From contig NC_052354.1 in NCBI RefSeq assembly GCF_009727055.1, forward strand, positions 52,190,860 to 52,254,859: a stretch of DNA of 64,000 bases, written 5' to 3'. Of the stretch, positions 1 to 10,904 are shown in pieces. A program made the position numbers and the translations under genes. Within the stretch, counting starts at the first letter, position 1. Each line of letters starts with the position of its first letter. The DNA comes from Benincasa hispida. Lineage: Eukaryota; Streptophyta; Magnoliopsida; Cucurbitales; Cucurbitaceae. The notes below the pieces were generated by a model. The model saw only the letters and a program-made list of their open reading frames with translations, did not search any database and was not told the DNA's origin.

Positions 1-861
1 TCAATCAATGGCCCCTGATCATCCTCATTCATCATTTTCACCATCTATTTGAGGGAGATTTGGGATTTTACCAAGCTATGATCACTATGTAGCTAATCTA
101 ACCACTCTCCAATCTCGAATTCCATTATTGACAACCAGTAATCAAACAAGATTTGACCCAAGGTCTCTAGCCATAACACTCATAATATTACATCCGCATC
201 ACCTAATGGGAGAGGAAGAAAATTGTGAATTATAGATAAATAAGAGATAGTCAGAAGCACACCTTTATAGATGCCATTTGCTTGAACTGAACCCCTCGAG
301 CCTAACACCACCCCATAACTTCTAGATGGCGAGACTGACAGTTGCACTTTTGCCACCAATTCTGATGTGATGAAATTGTACGTTGCACCCTCATCAGTTA
401 GAACTGCCACCTTGCGATTGCTAATCCTCCTACAAACCTTAATCGTCTTCGGGGAGCTCAATCCAATCCTCGAACTGAGAGATAGAGCTGCGATTTATTT
501 TTCTTTTGTCTCATGTTCATGCGTCATTCCATGGCCAACAATATCTGGTTCCTCTCCATCGTCCGCCCGATCCTTTCCTTCTTGAACGAGCATAAATTGC
601 AGCTTCTTCTTGTAACAATGTCTAAAATTAAACTTCTCGTTGCGCTTGAAGCAAAATCTCTTATCCTTTTTTTTTGCTTTATCTCTATATCTGTCAATCG
701 TCGATATGGGCTATTATTACCGCCATTAGCTTCGACATTCTTTAGCGGTGTAACCATGGTAGAAGAGCTTACTGTACTACGATTAGGGCTGAAGGTTATC
801 AAGCAATTTGTTGGAGCACTAGACCCGTTGGATCCTGACCTGCTAGAGCTATGAAACACGA
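1..861 (-). pseudogene. Ty3/gypsy gag-protease remnant
   Basis: Read on the minus strand, 524-859 is the C-terminal part of a gypsy Gag and 180-461 is its retropepsin. The Gag carries a ruined zinc knuckle near 615-655: the pattern CFKRNEK...RHC has lost its second cysteine. The protease region shows TDEGATYNF where the family normally has an aspartate followed by S/T-G, and ends in DADVIL, a motif typical just before the end of this domain. A TGA at 180-182 falls where a glycine codon is expected, and protease-like reading (VLWLETLG) continues beyond it towards position 1. The rest of pol lies outside the window. The frame breaks and changed active site mark a dead copy. The family call rests on motifs only; the clade cannot be set. 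Confidence 0.75.
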
Positions 862-1069
862 ACCTTACTTTCCCTACTTAAATATGTTTATTGTCGAGAT
901 TAGTAAAATGAGGGATTTAATATTTAAGTTAAAGTGCAATTGTGGAGAAATGGGTAAAGGATAAGGAAATAAAGAAGGAAAATGCTTAAGTATTGAAAAC
1001 TTGACTCTTGGGTGTTTATAAGTTAGCCAAGCAAGAAAATTTTTTGGCTAAGTGTTGGTCGTAAAAATG
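862..1069. other. AT-rich LTR-like DNA, no gene
   Basis: No coding signal is visible. From about 893 the sequence starts TGTCGAGATTAG and is purine-rich, and it leads straight into the minisatellite. It may be the start of a gypsy LTR, but no second boundary or duplication could be found because a copia LTR cuts in at 1579. Confidence 0.4.
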
Positions 1070-1577
1070 GTGGCCAAGTATCGAGTAAACACTAGGCAAG
1101 CATCGGGTAAACACTAGGTAAGCATTGAGTAAGCATTAGGTAAGCATCGAGTAAAAGCCATGCATGGTGGAGGAAAGGATTGTGCATCGAGTATGCATGA
1201 GCAAGGAAGGGATCAAGCATTGAGTATCATTGAGTAAAGGCCATCATGCATCGAGTAAAAGCCATCGTGCATCGAGTAAAGGCCAGGTCATACATCGAGT
1301 AAAGGCCAGATCGTTNACCGAGTAAAGGTCATCGTGCATTGAGTAAAGGCCATCGTGCATCGAGTAAAGGCCATCATGCATCGAGTAAAAGCCATCGTGC
1401 ATCGAGTAAAGGCCAGGTCATACATCGAGTAAAGGCCAGATCGTTCATCGAGAAAGATATGCGTGATCGAGTAAAGGTCATCGTGCATCGAGTAAGGGCC
1501 ATCGTGCATCGATTAAAGACCATCACGAGTAAAGGCCACGTGCATTGAGCAAAGGCCATCATGCATCGAGTAAAGGC
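1070..1577. repeat. 20-21 bp minisatellite (CATCGAGTAAAGGC)
   Basis: About 25 imperfect tandem units share the core CATCGAGTAAA. The left part has variants such as AAGCATCGGGTAAACACTAGG; the right part is more regular, alternating with GCCATCGTG. The single N at 1316 lies inside it. Repetitive short reading frames over this stretch (SKGHRASSKGH on one strand, FTRCTMA on the other) are by-products of the repeat, not genes. It probably belongs to the U3 of a gypsy LTR, and its right end is cut by the copia LTR that starts at 1579. Confidence 0.85.
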
Positions 1578-1578
1578 T

Positions 1579-2436
1579 TGTTGGGAATGTCCTAGAACTT
1601 GCAGTTCATAAATTTTGTGTTAAACATTCTATTTATCAATAAAATATTATTTAGTATTTTATTCAATAAAGTTGTTGATTTTGCATTCTATTATGAAAAT
1701 CCAATAAACATATCCATGGCTATAACATGAATACTTTAACTTTATGTAGTAACATAAACATGATCAAGTTAATAGTATATAGCCTAAATGGTCTATAAGT
1801 ATATCGATGAAATTGGGTATCTCATCCTGGTAACACTATTGGATGCGACTCATTTTGTATAGGTAATACAAATGATGTGATCCACAGATCATTCATGTAG
1901 AGACATGTGAGTGGAGGCATCATGTGCAATGAGTTTGCATATAGACTGAACCACGAAATAGTCATTTTTCTTTATAACGACCGTTTACTGTTAAAACTGA
2001 CTATTTCATACTTAAGTAACCAAGGATAACTCGATCTTAATCCTGAGCTAGCTATAAACTTCTGTTTATTCGGGATTATTCTTTGATCTGCATGGGTGAG
2101 AGTAGTCCAACGACATTGCTCAATAAGCCTTCTATTTTGGGGATAAGACTGGATGGATAGCTAGGGACGTAACCCTGCAAGATGGAATTCACTTCTACCC
2201 ATTTTAGAGTTAGCAGATAGGTTGTTCTCTTAAGTACTGATTCCAGGTCTTTAACAATCGGAGGCCCCGCCTTCTTGTGGTAGAGAAGGACATGATTCAT
2301 AAGTAATATTATGAATCCAAATTGTTCATTAGAGGGTCAGTAGGAATTTGAGGAACGAGATGTATTTACAGGGGTAAAACGGTAATTTTGACCCAACTGT
2401 AATTACGAACAACCTGTGAAGGATCGACTTACTGAT
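1579..2436 (+). mobile_element. Copia LTR fragment (family C)
   Basis: It starts TGTTGGGAATGTCC, like other copia LTRs in this window. It carries the same ordered landmarks (an ACTCATTTTGTAT block, the TGCATGGGTGAG block, GATGGAATTCACTTC, and ATTACGAACAACCTGTGAAGG) as the LTRs at 12849 and 60344. It stops abruptly near 2436, where it meets antisense reverse transcriptase. The 3' part of the LTR is therefore missing. Confidence 0.75.
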
Positions 2437-3331
2437 TAACATCTTGAATTTCTACATCAAATACTTGATCAACATCTTGTTAATATACGATGCATGAGAT
2501 AACGCTAGCATTTTGTTCTTTCAATCTCGAAAGATCTGAATATCAAGAACAAACCAAGCCTCTCCCAAATCATTCATTTGGAATTGGGTTGCTAGCCAGT
2601 TCTTAACTGTAGTCAATAAGCCTACATCATTCCCAATGAGTAAGATATCATCTACATACAATACTAGGAAAACTATTGAACTGTTGATGATCTTCTTGTA
2701 GACATAAGGTTCATCAACGTTCTGATCAAAACCATAAGATTTAATTGCAGTATCAAATCTTATATTCCAAGATCGAGATGCCTATTTTAGTCCATAAATG
2801 GACCGATTAAGCTTAAAAACCTTTTGCTCTTGAACTTGGATTATGAATCCCTCGGTTTGCACCATATAAATGGTCTCCTCAAGATTAACATTCAGAAAAG
2901 CAATGTTGACATCCATTTTCCATATCTCATAGTCATAATATGAGGCAATAGATAGGAGGATCCAGATAGACTTCAGCATGATAACATGCAAGAAAGTCTA
3001 CTCATAGTCGACTCCCTCTACCTGGATATAACCCTTTGCCACCAGTCTAGCCTTGAAGGTTTGCACCTTCCCATCAGCACCCCGTTTCCTCTTGTAGAAC
3101 CATTTACAACCTATAGGTTTAACCCTATCAAATTGATCTACAAGATCCCAAACTGAATTGAAGTACATAGACTCCATTTCGAGATCCATGACTTTGATCC
3201 ATTCATCTCTCTATCAACATCCTCCATTGCCTTCTTGTAAGAAAATGGATCCTCAACCTCACCATCGGCTACCATAGGTAGGATTTTAGTTAAACCCATA
3301 GAGCGAATAGGTGGGTTCGCAACCCTCCCAC
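2437..3331 (-). pseudogene. Outer copia, reverse transcriptase half
   Basis: On the minus strand this is a Ty1/copia reverse transcriptase in consecutive frames. 2998-3189 has the N-terminal part (VKPIGCKWFYKRKRGADGK, ARLVAKGY). 2782-2991 has the palm (YYDYEIWKMDVNIAFL, LNRSIYGLK). 2620-2780 carries the catalytic box LYVDDILLIGNDVG. Reading continues towards 2440 with internal stops, then breaks off at the LTR fragment. RNase H and the 3' LTR are missing. Its upstream end at 3331 stops in the linker between integrase and reverse transcriptase (GRVANPP). The missing upstream half lies at 35210-38830, on the far side of the inserted plus-strand composite. The YVDD box is intact, but the frame is broken. 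Confidence 0.85.
3327..3331. repeat. Target-site duplication CCCAC, left
   Basis: Matches CCCAC at 35210-35214. Together they bracket the 31.9-kb plus-strand composite, and they lie at the same codon region of the interrupted antisense pol. Confidence 0.8.
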
Positions 3332-3727
3332 TGGTGGGATTGGTGTCCTAATTCTCCTGGAGTCTCTAGTTTATAATATATACACATTGTTATGAATAAA
3401 ATAAGAGTAATTTTATCTGGCGTTTACTCATATCCAATAAACGTAGCTCCATGGTTATTGTATGTAAACTTAAGCATGTATATGAGATATACAAGTAAAT
3501 CATGCCTTAAGTAACAACCTAAATAGGTATGTAGTATAAAGATTAAGGGGGGATACCTGATCCTGGTGACACTACGGATACGACCTGCTTTATAGAGGTT
3601 TGCAAGTATTATGATCTACTACAGATGATAGATCTTGACCATTCATGTGGAGACATGCGAGTGAGGGTATCCTATACAAAGAGTTTGTATAAGACCGGAC
3701 CACGAGATGACTAGTCTCTGTATATAA

Positions 3728-5867
3728 TGTTGGGGTTGATGCCCTAAAGTTTCCTGTCATATAGTTTGTAAACAGTATGTACGAACGCTTGTGTTGTTAA
3801 TATATGATATTTACTTCACATCTTGTATTTTTGCTCAGTTACTTGTATTATTTGCTTTACCACAAACCAATAAACATAAAACCCCTGGTTATCTATATGT
3901 GACTCAAGCATGTATGTGGTGACAGTGGATCATGTCTTGAGTGATAACCAAAATAGTCTATAGTATATGGATATAGGAGGGAAACCTTATCCTGGTAACG
4001 CTACGGATGTGGCCCGCTTTTTGGAATGGTCACAAGTGTTGTGACTTGTCACAGATGGTCTGATCCTGATTATTCGTGTTGGGGACATACGAGCGGGGGC
4101 GTCTTATACAAAGAGTTTGTATAAGACCTGACCATTAAGTGTTAACGTCTCGTTATATAACACCGTTCATGACAGAGACTTCACTTCACTAGGATGACCA
4201 TAGGTAACATGACCTCAATCCTGAGTGAGTTGGGAACTTCTGCTATTGAGGGCGGTCCTTTTGATTTGTATGGGTGCGAGTGGTCAGTTCACCGATTCAA
4301 ACCTACCATTTTGAGGATTCGTCTGATTTAGAAGATGAGAACTCAGCTACACAAGATGGAATTCACTCCTTCCCCAGGCAGGGTTAAGTAGATAGATAGT
4401 TCCCTTAAGGGCTGATTCCGGGGCTTAGACGATGTGGCGCCACACACCTTCTCTCTGCCCGAGAGGTGTTCACACATAGTTGGACTATGTTGTATTGTTC
4501 ATTAGAGGAATCAGTGTACTTAAAGAGTGAGATGTAACTACAGGGCATAACGGTAATTTGGCCCAGCTGTTACTTACGAGCATCTGTGAAAGGTCATCAT
4601 ACTCATGTTTTGTTATATCCGATGGAACATAAATATATCTTTGTGGTAAGAAGAGTTCAGCTGTTGGTCTTTAGTGAAATGCCTGACAGTTAACGGATGG
4701 TGGATCTCGTGGCTAAAGAGTTTAGTCAGCTATTCACGGACTATTTGGAGCTTCGAGCCACAGGTCCATTAGGTCCCTAGGTAGCTTGGATAAAGTCAAG
4801 AACCAGTATTTGAGTTAATTTGAAATGTTCAAATTGACAAGAGGAAGTTCGATTATATATGATATAATGGACTGGTTAATTATATATGATATAATTGGCT
4901 AAAATGTATGAGATACATTATTTTGGAGGAAATTAGATATAAATATGATTTATATCAAGTAGAGGATAAAATACTATAGTAGATATGTGATATCAAACTA
5001 TAGGATAAAAATATAATATGATTATATTTATTAATTAATTAATTGGTTAATTATATGATAACTAAGCCAATTTTCACGTTTGGACGTGGGTTAGTGGGAA
5101 TGAGTCGGTTATTGTAACCGATGAAATAAAAAATGAAATCGTTTCATTTTTTAAGTGAACGTTCAATCATTGCCCAAAAGATATTCGGGGAGCGTGCGTT
5201 GGAGAATAGAGAACGATCGTTTACGTAAAACGAGAGCCTATACGATAGTCGCTCTTCGTCTAGATGATCGTCTACCTCGCGTCTAAACGATTGCACACTG
5301 TCACCTACACGATCGCATAGCTTCTCTAAATGATCGTATAGTGTGCCAATTTAGCTAAACGATCGTATACCTTTTCCTAAACGATCGTTCAGTAAATCTT
5401 ACACGATCGTGTAGCTCTTCCTAAACGATAAACAGTCTGCTATGCGATTGCGGTCTTTTTCCCTCCCACTTGCTTATCGCCTACATGATTCGTATTTCCT
5501 CCTTCCTCTACCAAATTTACCAAAGACCACCTTTTGGGTTTTCACTCCAAGAATACCCGGGGCTCTTTAGTGGTGGTGTCGTCCCCACGACGTTTGTGTT
5601 CGCGGTCGTTTGTGTTGCTGTTGTTGACGTTGTTGCTGGGTGTTGGTAGATCGCGTGGGGGTTTCCACTACGGTGAGTTTTGGAGTTTTGAAGACGGTCT
5701 TCAACTGGTATGGAACTCTCATCTTGTTATATTTTTGTCTTAATATGCCGTTAATTAAGATTTGTTTGCATAACTGTATGTATTGAATGTAAAATATGTA
5801 TTTTGATCACGGTGAGATCGGAGCGATCCGAACGCTCTCATGGAACTCTTAGATATGAGATCCTTCA
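3728..5867 (+). mobile_element. Solo copia LTR (family B), TSD TATAA
   Basis: The stretch from TGTTGGGGTTGATGCCC to GATCCTTCA is absent from the equivalent position of LTR 2 (after 13245), where TGTATATAACGTCGTTG runs on without break. The flanks repeat TATAA at 3723-3727 and 5868-5872, a clean 5-bp duplication. No internal coding region remains, so it is a solo LTR, the usual product of exchange between the two LTRs of one element. It shares landmarks with family A (GAATTCACTCCTTCCCC, the GGAGCTTCGAGC block), so the two families are related. Confidence 0.9.
5205..5435. repeat. ACGATCGT palindrome array, about 22-bp period
   Basis: Copies of the 8-bp palindrome ACGATCGT or one/two-base variants start at about 5213, 5242, 5264, 5287, 5309, 5330, 5359, 5381, 5403 and 5425. 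The steps are 29, 22, 23, 22, 21, 29, 22, 22 and 22. The four exact copies are 5213, 5359, 5381 and 5403. The surrounding unit is roughly CTAAACGATCGTATAGCTTC. It lies in the 3' third of the solo family B LTR. The function is unknown. Confidence 0.75.
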
Positions 5868-7144
5868 TATAACGCCATTGATACTGGAGACTTACATCTC
5901 ACCTAAACGACCATAGGTGACACAACCTCAATCCTGAGTGTTTTGGGAACTCCTGCCTTTGAGGGCGGTCCTTTGATCAGTATGGGTGAGAGTGGCCAGA
6001 TTGCCAACTCAACATGCCTACCTTTTTGGGGATTTGTCTGATTTAGGAGTTGGAAACTCAGTTACACAAGATGGAATTCACTCCTTCCCCGAAGTAGGGG
6101 TAAGTAGATAGATTGCTCCCTTAAGGATTGATTCCGGGTCTTGAACATAGTGGCCACAACTTCTCTTTGGAAGAGAGGATTCAGTCATAGTAAAACTATG
6201 ACTTATGTTCATTAGAGGGATCAGTGGTACTTAAGGAGTTAGATGTAACTACAGGGGCATAACAGTTATTGGTCCAGCTGTACTTACGAACGAAAGGGTT
6301 ATCATACTGTTGATTAGTTGATATGGCCACATAATATATCTGTAGTAAGGAGAGTTCAGTTGTCGGTCTTTAGTGGAGTGCCTGGAAGTTAATGGATGTT
6401 GGATGCCGTGACTAAAGAGTTTAGTCAGTTATTCACGTACCATTGGAGCTTCGAGCTACAGGTTCATAAGGTCCCCTTGGTAGCTCAATGGATTCAAGTT
6501 GAGAATTAGTTCTTGGTGTTGATTTGAAATGTTCAAATCGACAAGAGAAAATTTGATTATATATGATATGATCGGTGTGATGTATGAGATACATCAAGTG
6601 GAGAATTAATGTAAATGAGATTTACATTAAGTACCATAAAATAGAAAAAGAACTATGATCTTATATGTTTCATGAGATGAAATATTAAAACTATAGGTTA
6701 TAAATATAATATCATAAGTTGGTTATCATATATATATTTATAATAATACTAATTATTGGATAATTATATCTTTTCCTCTAATAACCAATTGAGTGGGAGG
6801 TTATTGGTGGTTTCATGGTAATTGAGAGATAAAAGGAAAAATGTTTTCCTAAATTTAGTAGTTGAGTTGAGATTTTCGATTCTCGAAAATTACTCACGAA
6901 AAGGTTGTCAAGTGGATTAGATTCACTAAACGATAGGTCAAGAGAGACTAAACGATCGTGGAGTGACACTACACAATAGTTCACTTAGCTGGCCTTTAAC
7001 TAAACGATCGCAAAGCTTAAATTACTCAATCGTTTACACGATTTTTATTCCTCTGGTCTCTTCCTCAAACCAAGTTTACACAGAGCTCACACTTCTGGAT
7101 TCTCACACCGAGAATACCAAGGTAGCCATTGTAGTGGTGTCGTA

Positions 7145-7164
7145 CTCAACTTGACTAAGTTGAG
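7145..7164 (+). promoter_or_regulatory. 8-bp stem hairpin near LTR 3' end
   Basis: CTCAACTT-GACT-AAGTTGAG is a perfect 8-bp stem with a 4-base loop. The corresponding sites in LTR 2 (from 14631) and LTR 3 (from 34868) keep the left arm but have changed right arms. It lies in the likely R-U5 part. A role in RNA folding or 3' end formation is possible but unproven. Confidence 0.4.
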
Positions 7165-7534
7165 GTTTTTAGAGGTCGTTCATTGTGTTTGCGGTGTTCG
7201 TGTGGTGGTCACTGTGATCATGCTGTGTTGCAGACATAATGTTCGAGCATTCGGGATTTCTGTCTAGTTGATTGCACGAGCGTTCATGATCGAGGGATTT
7301 TGAAGATGAGTCTTCAAAGGTATGTATAATTCTATCCCCTGATCTTATGTAAAGCATGCTGTAATTTCGTATGTTGCATGACCAGTTAGTTTGTAAAGCA
7401 TGCTGTAATTTTGTATGTTGCATGACCAGTTAGTTTCCGTTTCTTAGTTGTAATTGTTTATGTTCAAATACAAATGAAATTTGGAACTATTATTCTACTG
7501 CTCATGGAAATCCTCATATCCGATTTTCTTCAAT

Positions 7535-7547
7535 TGGTATCAGAGCC
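7535..7547 (+). promoter_or_regulatory. Primer-binding site, tRNA-iMet
   Basis: TGGTATCAGAGCC is the standard complement of the initiator methionine tRNA 3' end used by plant copia elements. It starts two bases after the LTR end at 7532. It fixes the 3' edge of LTR 1 and the plus orientation of unit 1. Confidence 0.92.
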
Positions 7548-10030
7548 AGGTTGTTTTGATATTCCAAATTTCACTCCTGTTTTAAACATCTTTTACAGTC
7601 GTGGTGGGTATTCTGTATTACGTTTAATTGTTAAATGCATTTGTGGATGGTGTTGATGAATGTTTATGGGTTTAATTGCCTCCATTTAAATCTTTCTTTC
7701 AATTACAAACTGTTAATTTGTAAGGCCCCCTGCGTTTTTGGGCATAATTAACATGCAATTTAATTTTTAATTCAAAAAGTTTGAGTTTGTCGAGTCGTTC
7801 GTGATGAAGTTTCGAAGCATGGAGATGCTGTTCTCAGCGAGGAAGAAGATCAAGAGTTGGTCGTGTCATGTAGCATCAGGTAAACGATCGTTGGGATTTA
7901 ACTAAACGATCGTGTAGTATTTACTAAACAATCGTTTAGCTAATGCTAAACGATAGGGTAAAGTGTTTGCTTTATCGTGTAGCGTTGGTTGTCCGATCGC
8001 GTAGACGCTGGAGGTAAACGATTGAGTGGGAGCATGTGATGCTCATCATTTAATAAAAGGTGCACGCTAAACGATCATGTAGTTAGCATGCTCATTTCAT
8101 AGTCATTGACTACACGATAAAACGGTATACAGTACTTAGGCACTCGCTCAACGGTCGTTTAGACGATCGTGCTTTATCGCATCATTGTCATTTAGACAAT
8201 CGTATAAGGCTTATGAAAGGCATTGCGCTCTGCACGATCGCGTACCTCATGCTTCATTGCATAGTAAAAGGTACACGATCGTTTAGCTCTGAAAGCGTAG
8301 GTAAAAAATTGAGTAAAGCATTTATTCTTTCATAAGCGTTTATTCTTTCGTGTAGATGATCACGAGGAAGTTTGGTACACGATCAGTAGAGATGCAGACT
8401 TCGACTGGACGGTTCAAGACCTAGTTCTCCTGTTTGAATCGGAGACTCTTTGCTTTTGTAATAGTTAGCTTTTAGTTTTGTGGATTTGAGGTAATTTTTC
8501 TTGGTTCATCAACATTTGTTTAATATACATGAGATGTATATGGTTTATATGCCAAAGTGTTTGACATATAGTTTTGAAACCCACCTTAGATTGTGCAATT
8601 ATTCATGCATCATGTATTATAAGTGTTATAATATGGCATGATGAAATTACAAGAGAGTATACACATGCATCATGAAATATAAGAGTTATATTTATGCATG
8701 CAGTAAGCATATTTATGCATCATCCTTATATTATAAGCGTTATAGTATAAGGGTGAATGGAAGCGTGTTTTTGCTTGGTTTGTTGCTTATTTGCATAAGT
8801 GTTATATAAAAGTAGCAATGAATGAACAATGCATGGAGCATGACACTTAGGCTGTTGATAAGCATTATGAACGCATTATATGTGTTTGCTTTGCGTTGTG
8901 AATGGTTTTGATTGTTTCTATTATAAGCATTATAATAGAAATTAGAACTAAAATCGATAAGAAAGAGTTGCATGTGGGCTTAGGGTGAACTCATGTTTTA
9001 AAAGGGTTTTAAAATTGGATTGAGATAGACCTAAGTTCAAGGGTTCTAATGGGATCAGCAACCCAGTTTAATCTTTTTAAATCGGTTTAATAGGATTAAA
9101 TTGATTGGCATAAAAGATTAAAATTGTATCAAATCTATCTATAAGGGACATTTTATCTAAGGGGGGTTCTGTCTAGGCTAGGTTACTTAAGCTGACGGAA
9201 ACAGAACACCCCTACCTGAGAACCTACCTGGAAAGGTGAATTAGATAGATTTTCTGCAAGCATGCAACAATTGATCAAGACTCCGTTAAATAGTTTAATG
9301 GATGATGATCAAAAGTTATTTGACTATCCAAGGTAAATGTTGCTCTTAGGTAAACCTAAAAAGTCACTTAATTAAAATTCTTAGCCGTGTTTATTCTAAA
9401 TAAACTAAACTTTAGGTTATAAAATACTCAGTGGGAGGAAGAGATGTATATGATATGTCAATGACTCCACTTACATTTCTCCCTGAATGTTCACGCTGCG
9501 AGATTCATGCTTGGCCTCGTGGTGCCCTGGGAGCATCCCCCTTCAGATGGTGTTTACATGAGTCAATATAAAGGTGGATGGAGAGAGTGTATATAGTAAG
9601 TGGGTGAAGGGTGTGTGTCAACACGTCCTACAGTCTCTGTCATTGGTTCGCACCGTGAGATCATTCTATACTCCCTTGTCATGCCCTGGGAGCCTTCCCC
9701 TTCGAATGGGTTTTATACAGTTGGTCAATATCAAGGTGAACTCCAGAAATGGATAGGGTCATTTTAGTTTTTGCCCCAATCGGATTTTTTCCCTCTAGAT
9801 TGCCTGCTTGGGGTGAATCTTTAGGGCCTAAAATGGCAGGTCACACTTAGAGAAATTGTTAAGCAAGTTAATGATTTTTTGACCAAGTCAATGATGGCTA
9901 GTCGTTATAGAAGCAAGAGTTGTTCTAGTATTAATGGAAGGTTGAGAATATCTCAATTCAGAGGAGGGATGAATTGACCACCCTTCGGCGACCTTTGTCC
10001 TAAACCTTTGAAGCGTCATTGCGAAACTAG
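7548..10030 (+). other. Long untranslated leader of copia unit 1
   Basis: About 2.5 kb without a credible gene. 7548-7880 resembles 14993-15330 of unit 2. 7880-8290 carries the ACGATCGT array. 8560-8960 is a low-complexity tract with repeated TATAAGTGTTATA and GCATGATG. 9130-9250 and 9420-9740 hold blocks also found in unit 2 (23400-23470, 23700-24010) and, antisense, in the outer element (38460-38540). Short frames such as 9574-9756 are not conserved as protein between units. Such long leaders are known in large copia families. Confidence 0.7.
7880..8290. repeat. ACGATCGT array in copia leader
   Basis: Palindrome copies start at 7884, 7906, 7928 (variant), 7950 (variant), 7971 (variant), 7993 (variant) and 8018 (variant), with steps of 22, 22, 22, 21, 22 and 25. 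Scattered further copies lie at 8163 and 8275. The array resembles that at 5205-5435 but lies outside the LTR, downstream of the primer site. Unit 2 keeps a decayed version at 15330-15780. Confidence 0.75.
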
Positions 10031-10620
10031 ATGTCACAAGGGGTTTGTGTTAGTTTTTCTAAACCTTATTGGATGTTGTATGTTTTTTCAATGGGTATTT
10101 GCTTAAAACCTAATGCAGTTCAATGTGTTTTTTTTTCCAGCAACATGTTTGATTTTCCGTTTAATGCCTCTAATTTGACCGGTTACATACAGTGGAAAGA
10201 GTCTTTTAAAATGTATTTCGTGGTAAACAACCTCGAATTTGTCATGGTTGAGGAGTTTCCTCAAGTCCTGACCCTTGATGTACTGCAAAGTGTTCGTAAT
10301 GCATATGAGGTGTGGATGAAGGCTAATTCATTGGCCCGACTTCACATATTGGCTAGCATATCTGATATTTTGGCCAGAAGGGTTGAGAACATGGTCATTG
10401 CACGTGAGATCATGGTCTCGTTGCAAGATTTGTTTGAACGTCAGTTCTCACTTTTTGAGCACAAAGAGATGGATGACAAAACCAGTAGTGTCAATTCCCC
10501 AGTTAAACTCTAGGAAGAGAAAACAATTGTTGCTGACTCTGTTGAGGTTCATAGTCGAGAAATGTTCTCTACATTGAACTTGGAGCTTATTTAGGTTCTG
10601 ATACTAATCCCACTACTCTT
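10031..10620 (+). pseudogene. Copia gag, unit 1
   Basis: The frame 10031-10513 contains Gag from about 10148 (MFDFPFNASNLTGYIQWKES); the leading residues up to there look like translated leader. It matches the Gag of unit 2 (24465-24848) and, antisense, of the outer element (37020-37613): similar positions carry the VWMKANSLA and LHILASISDILA motifs. A stop at 10511-10513 breaks the frame, and reading resumes downstream as EEKTIVADSVEVHSREM. No CCHC zinc knuckle is visible between here and the protease, unlike the outer element, so the Gag is also shortened. It would form the particle shell; here it cannot. Confidence 0.75.
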
Positions 10621-10904
10621 CAAAAGAGGATGATGTCTAAAGATAGTAAATGTGATTTATTGGTCTTAGAGACGTGTTTGGTAGAGAATGATGATTCTGC
10701 ATGGATCCTTGATTCAGGTGCTACTAATCACGTCAATTCCTCTTACCAAGGATTCAGTTTCTGGCAAACGTTGCCAATGGAGAGTTGATTCTATGAGTTG
10801 GTACTGGTGAGGTTGTTTCAGCTGTTGTTATAGGTAGGCTAAAGTTATTTTTAGACAAGAAACGTTTTCTGTTACTGGATAATGTTTTCGTAGTTCCTTA
10901 TATC
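10621..10904 (+). pseudogene. Copia protease, unit 1
   Basis: At about 10690-10740 one frame reads SAWILDSGATNHV, the copia aspartic protease active site with the D-S-G triad kept. Downstream, the usual GAGpre-integrase segment (ISVSCL, SKVFIFKN-like text near 10905-11030) is split over frames by stops. The same region in unit 2 lies at 24906-25297. Confidence 0.75.

Larger units (their letters stand above)
3332..7532 (+). mobile_element. Copia LTR 1 (family A), with solo LTR inside
   Basis: The LTR consists of 3332-3727 and 5868-7532 (about 2.06 kb), separated by the solo LTR 3728-5867. It begins TGGTGGGATTGGTGTCC, one base off the family start TGTTGGGATTGG seen at 12849 and 31106, and ends TTTTCTTCA two bases before a tRNA-iMet primer site. 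Landmarks shared with LTRs 2 and 3 include ACACAAGATGGAATTCACTCC and a GTTCATTAGAGGGATC block. Near its 3' end are several ACGATCGT-like motifs (6930-7020). Confidence 0.85.

Noticed and set aside
1288..1562. Repetitive frames (SKGHRASSKGH; FTRCTMA)
   Set aside because: They are translations of the 20-21 bp minisatellite and exist on both strands.
2076..2300. 74-codon antisense frame in LTR, also seen at 52490-52726
   Set aside because: The resemblance between the two frames reflects shared copia LTR sequence, not a gene.
5205..5435. CRISPR array
   Set aside because: The spacing is regular, but repeats are short and degenerate, the sequence is within a plant LTR, and no cas genes exist.
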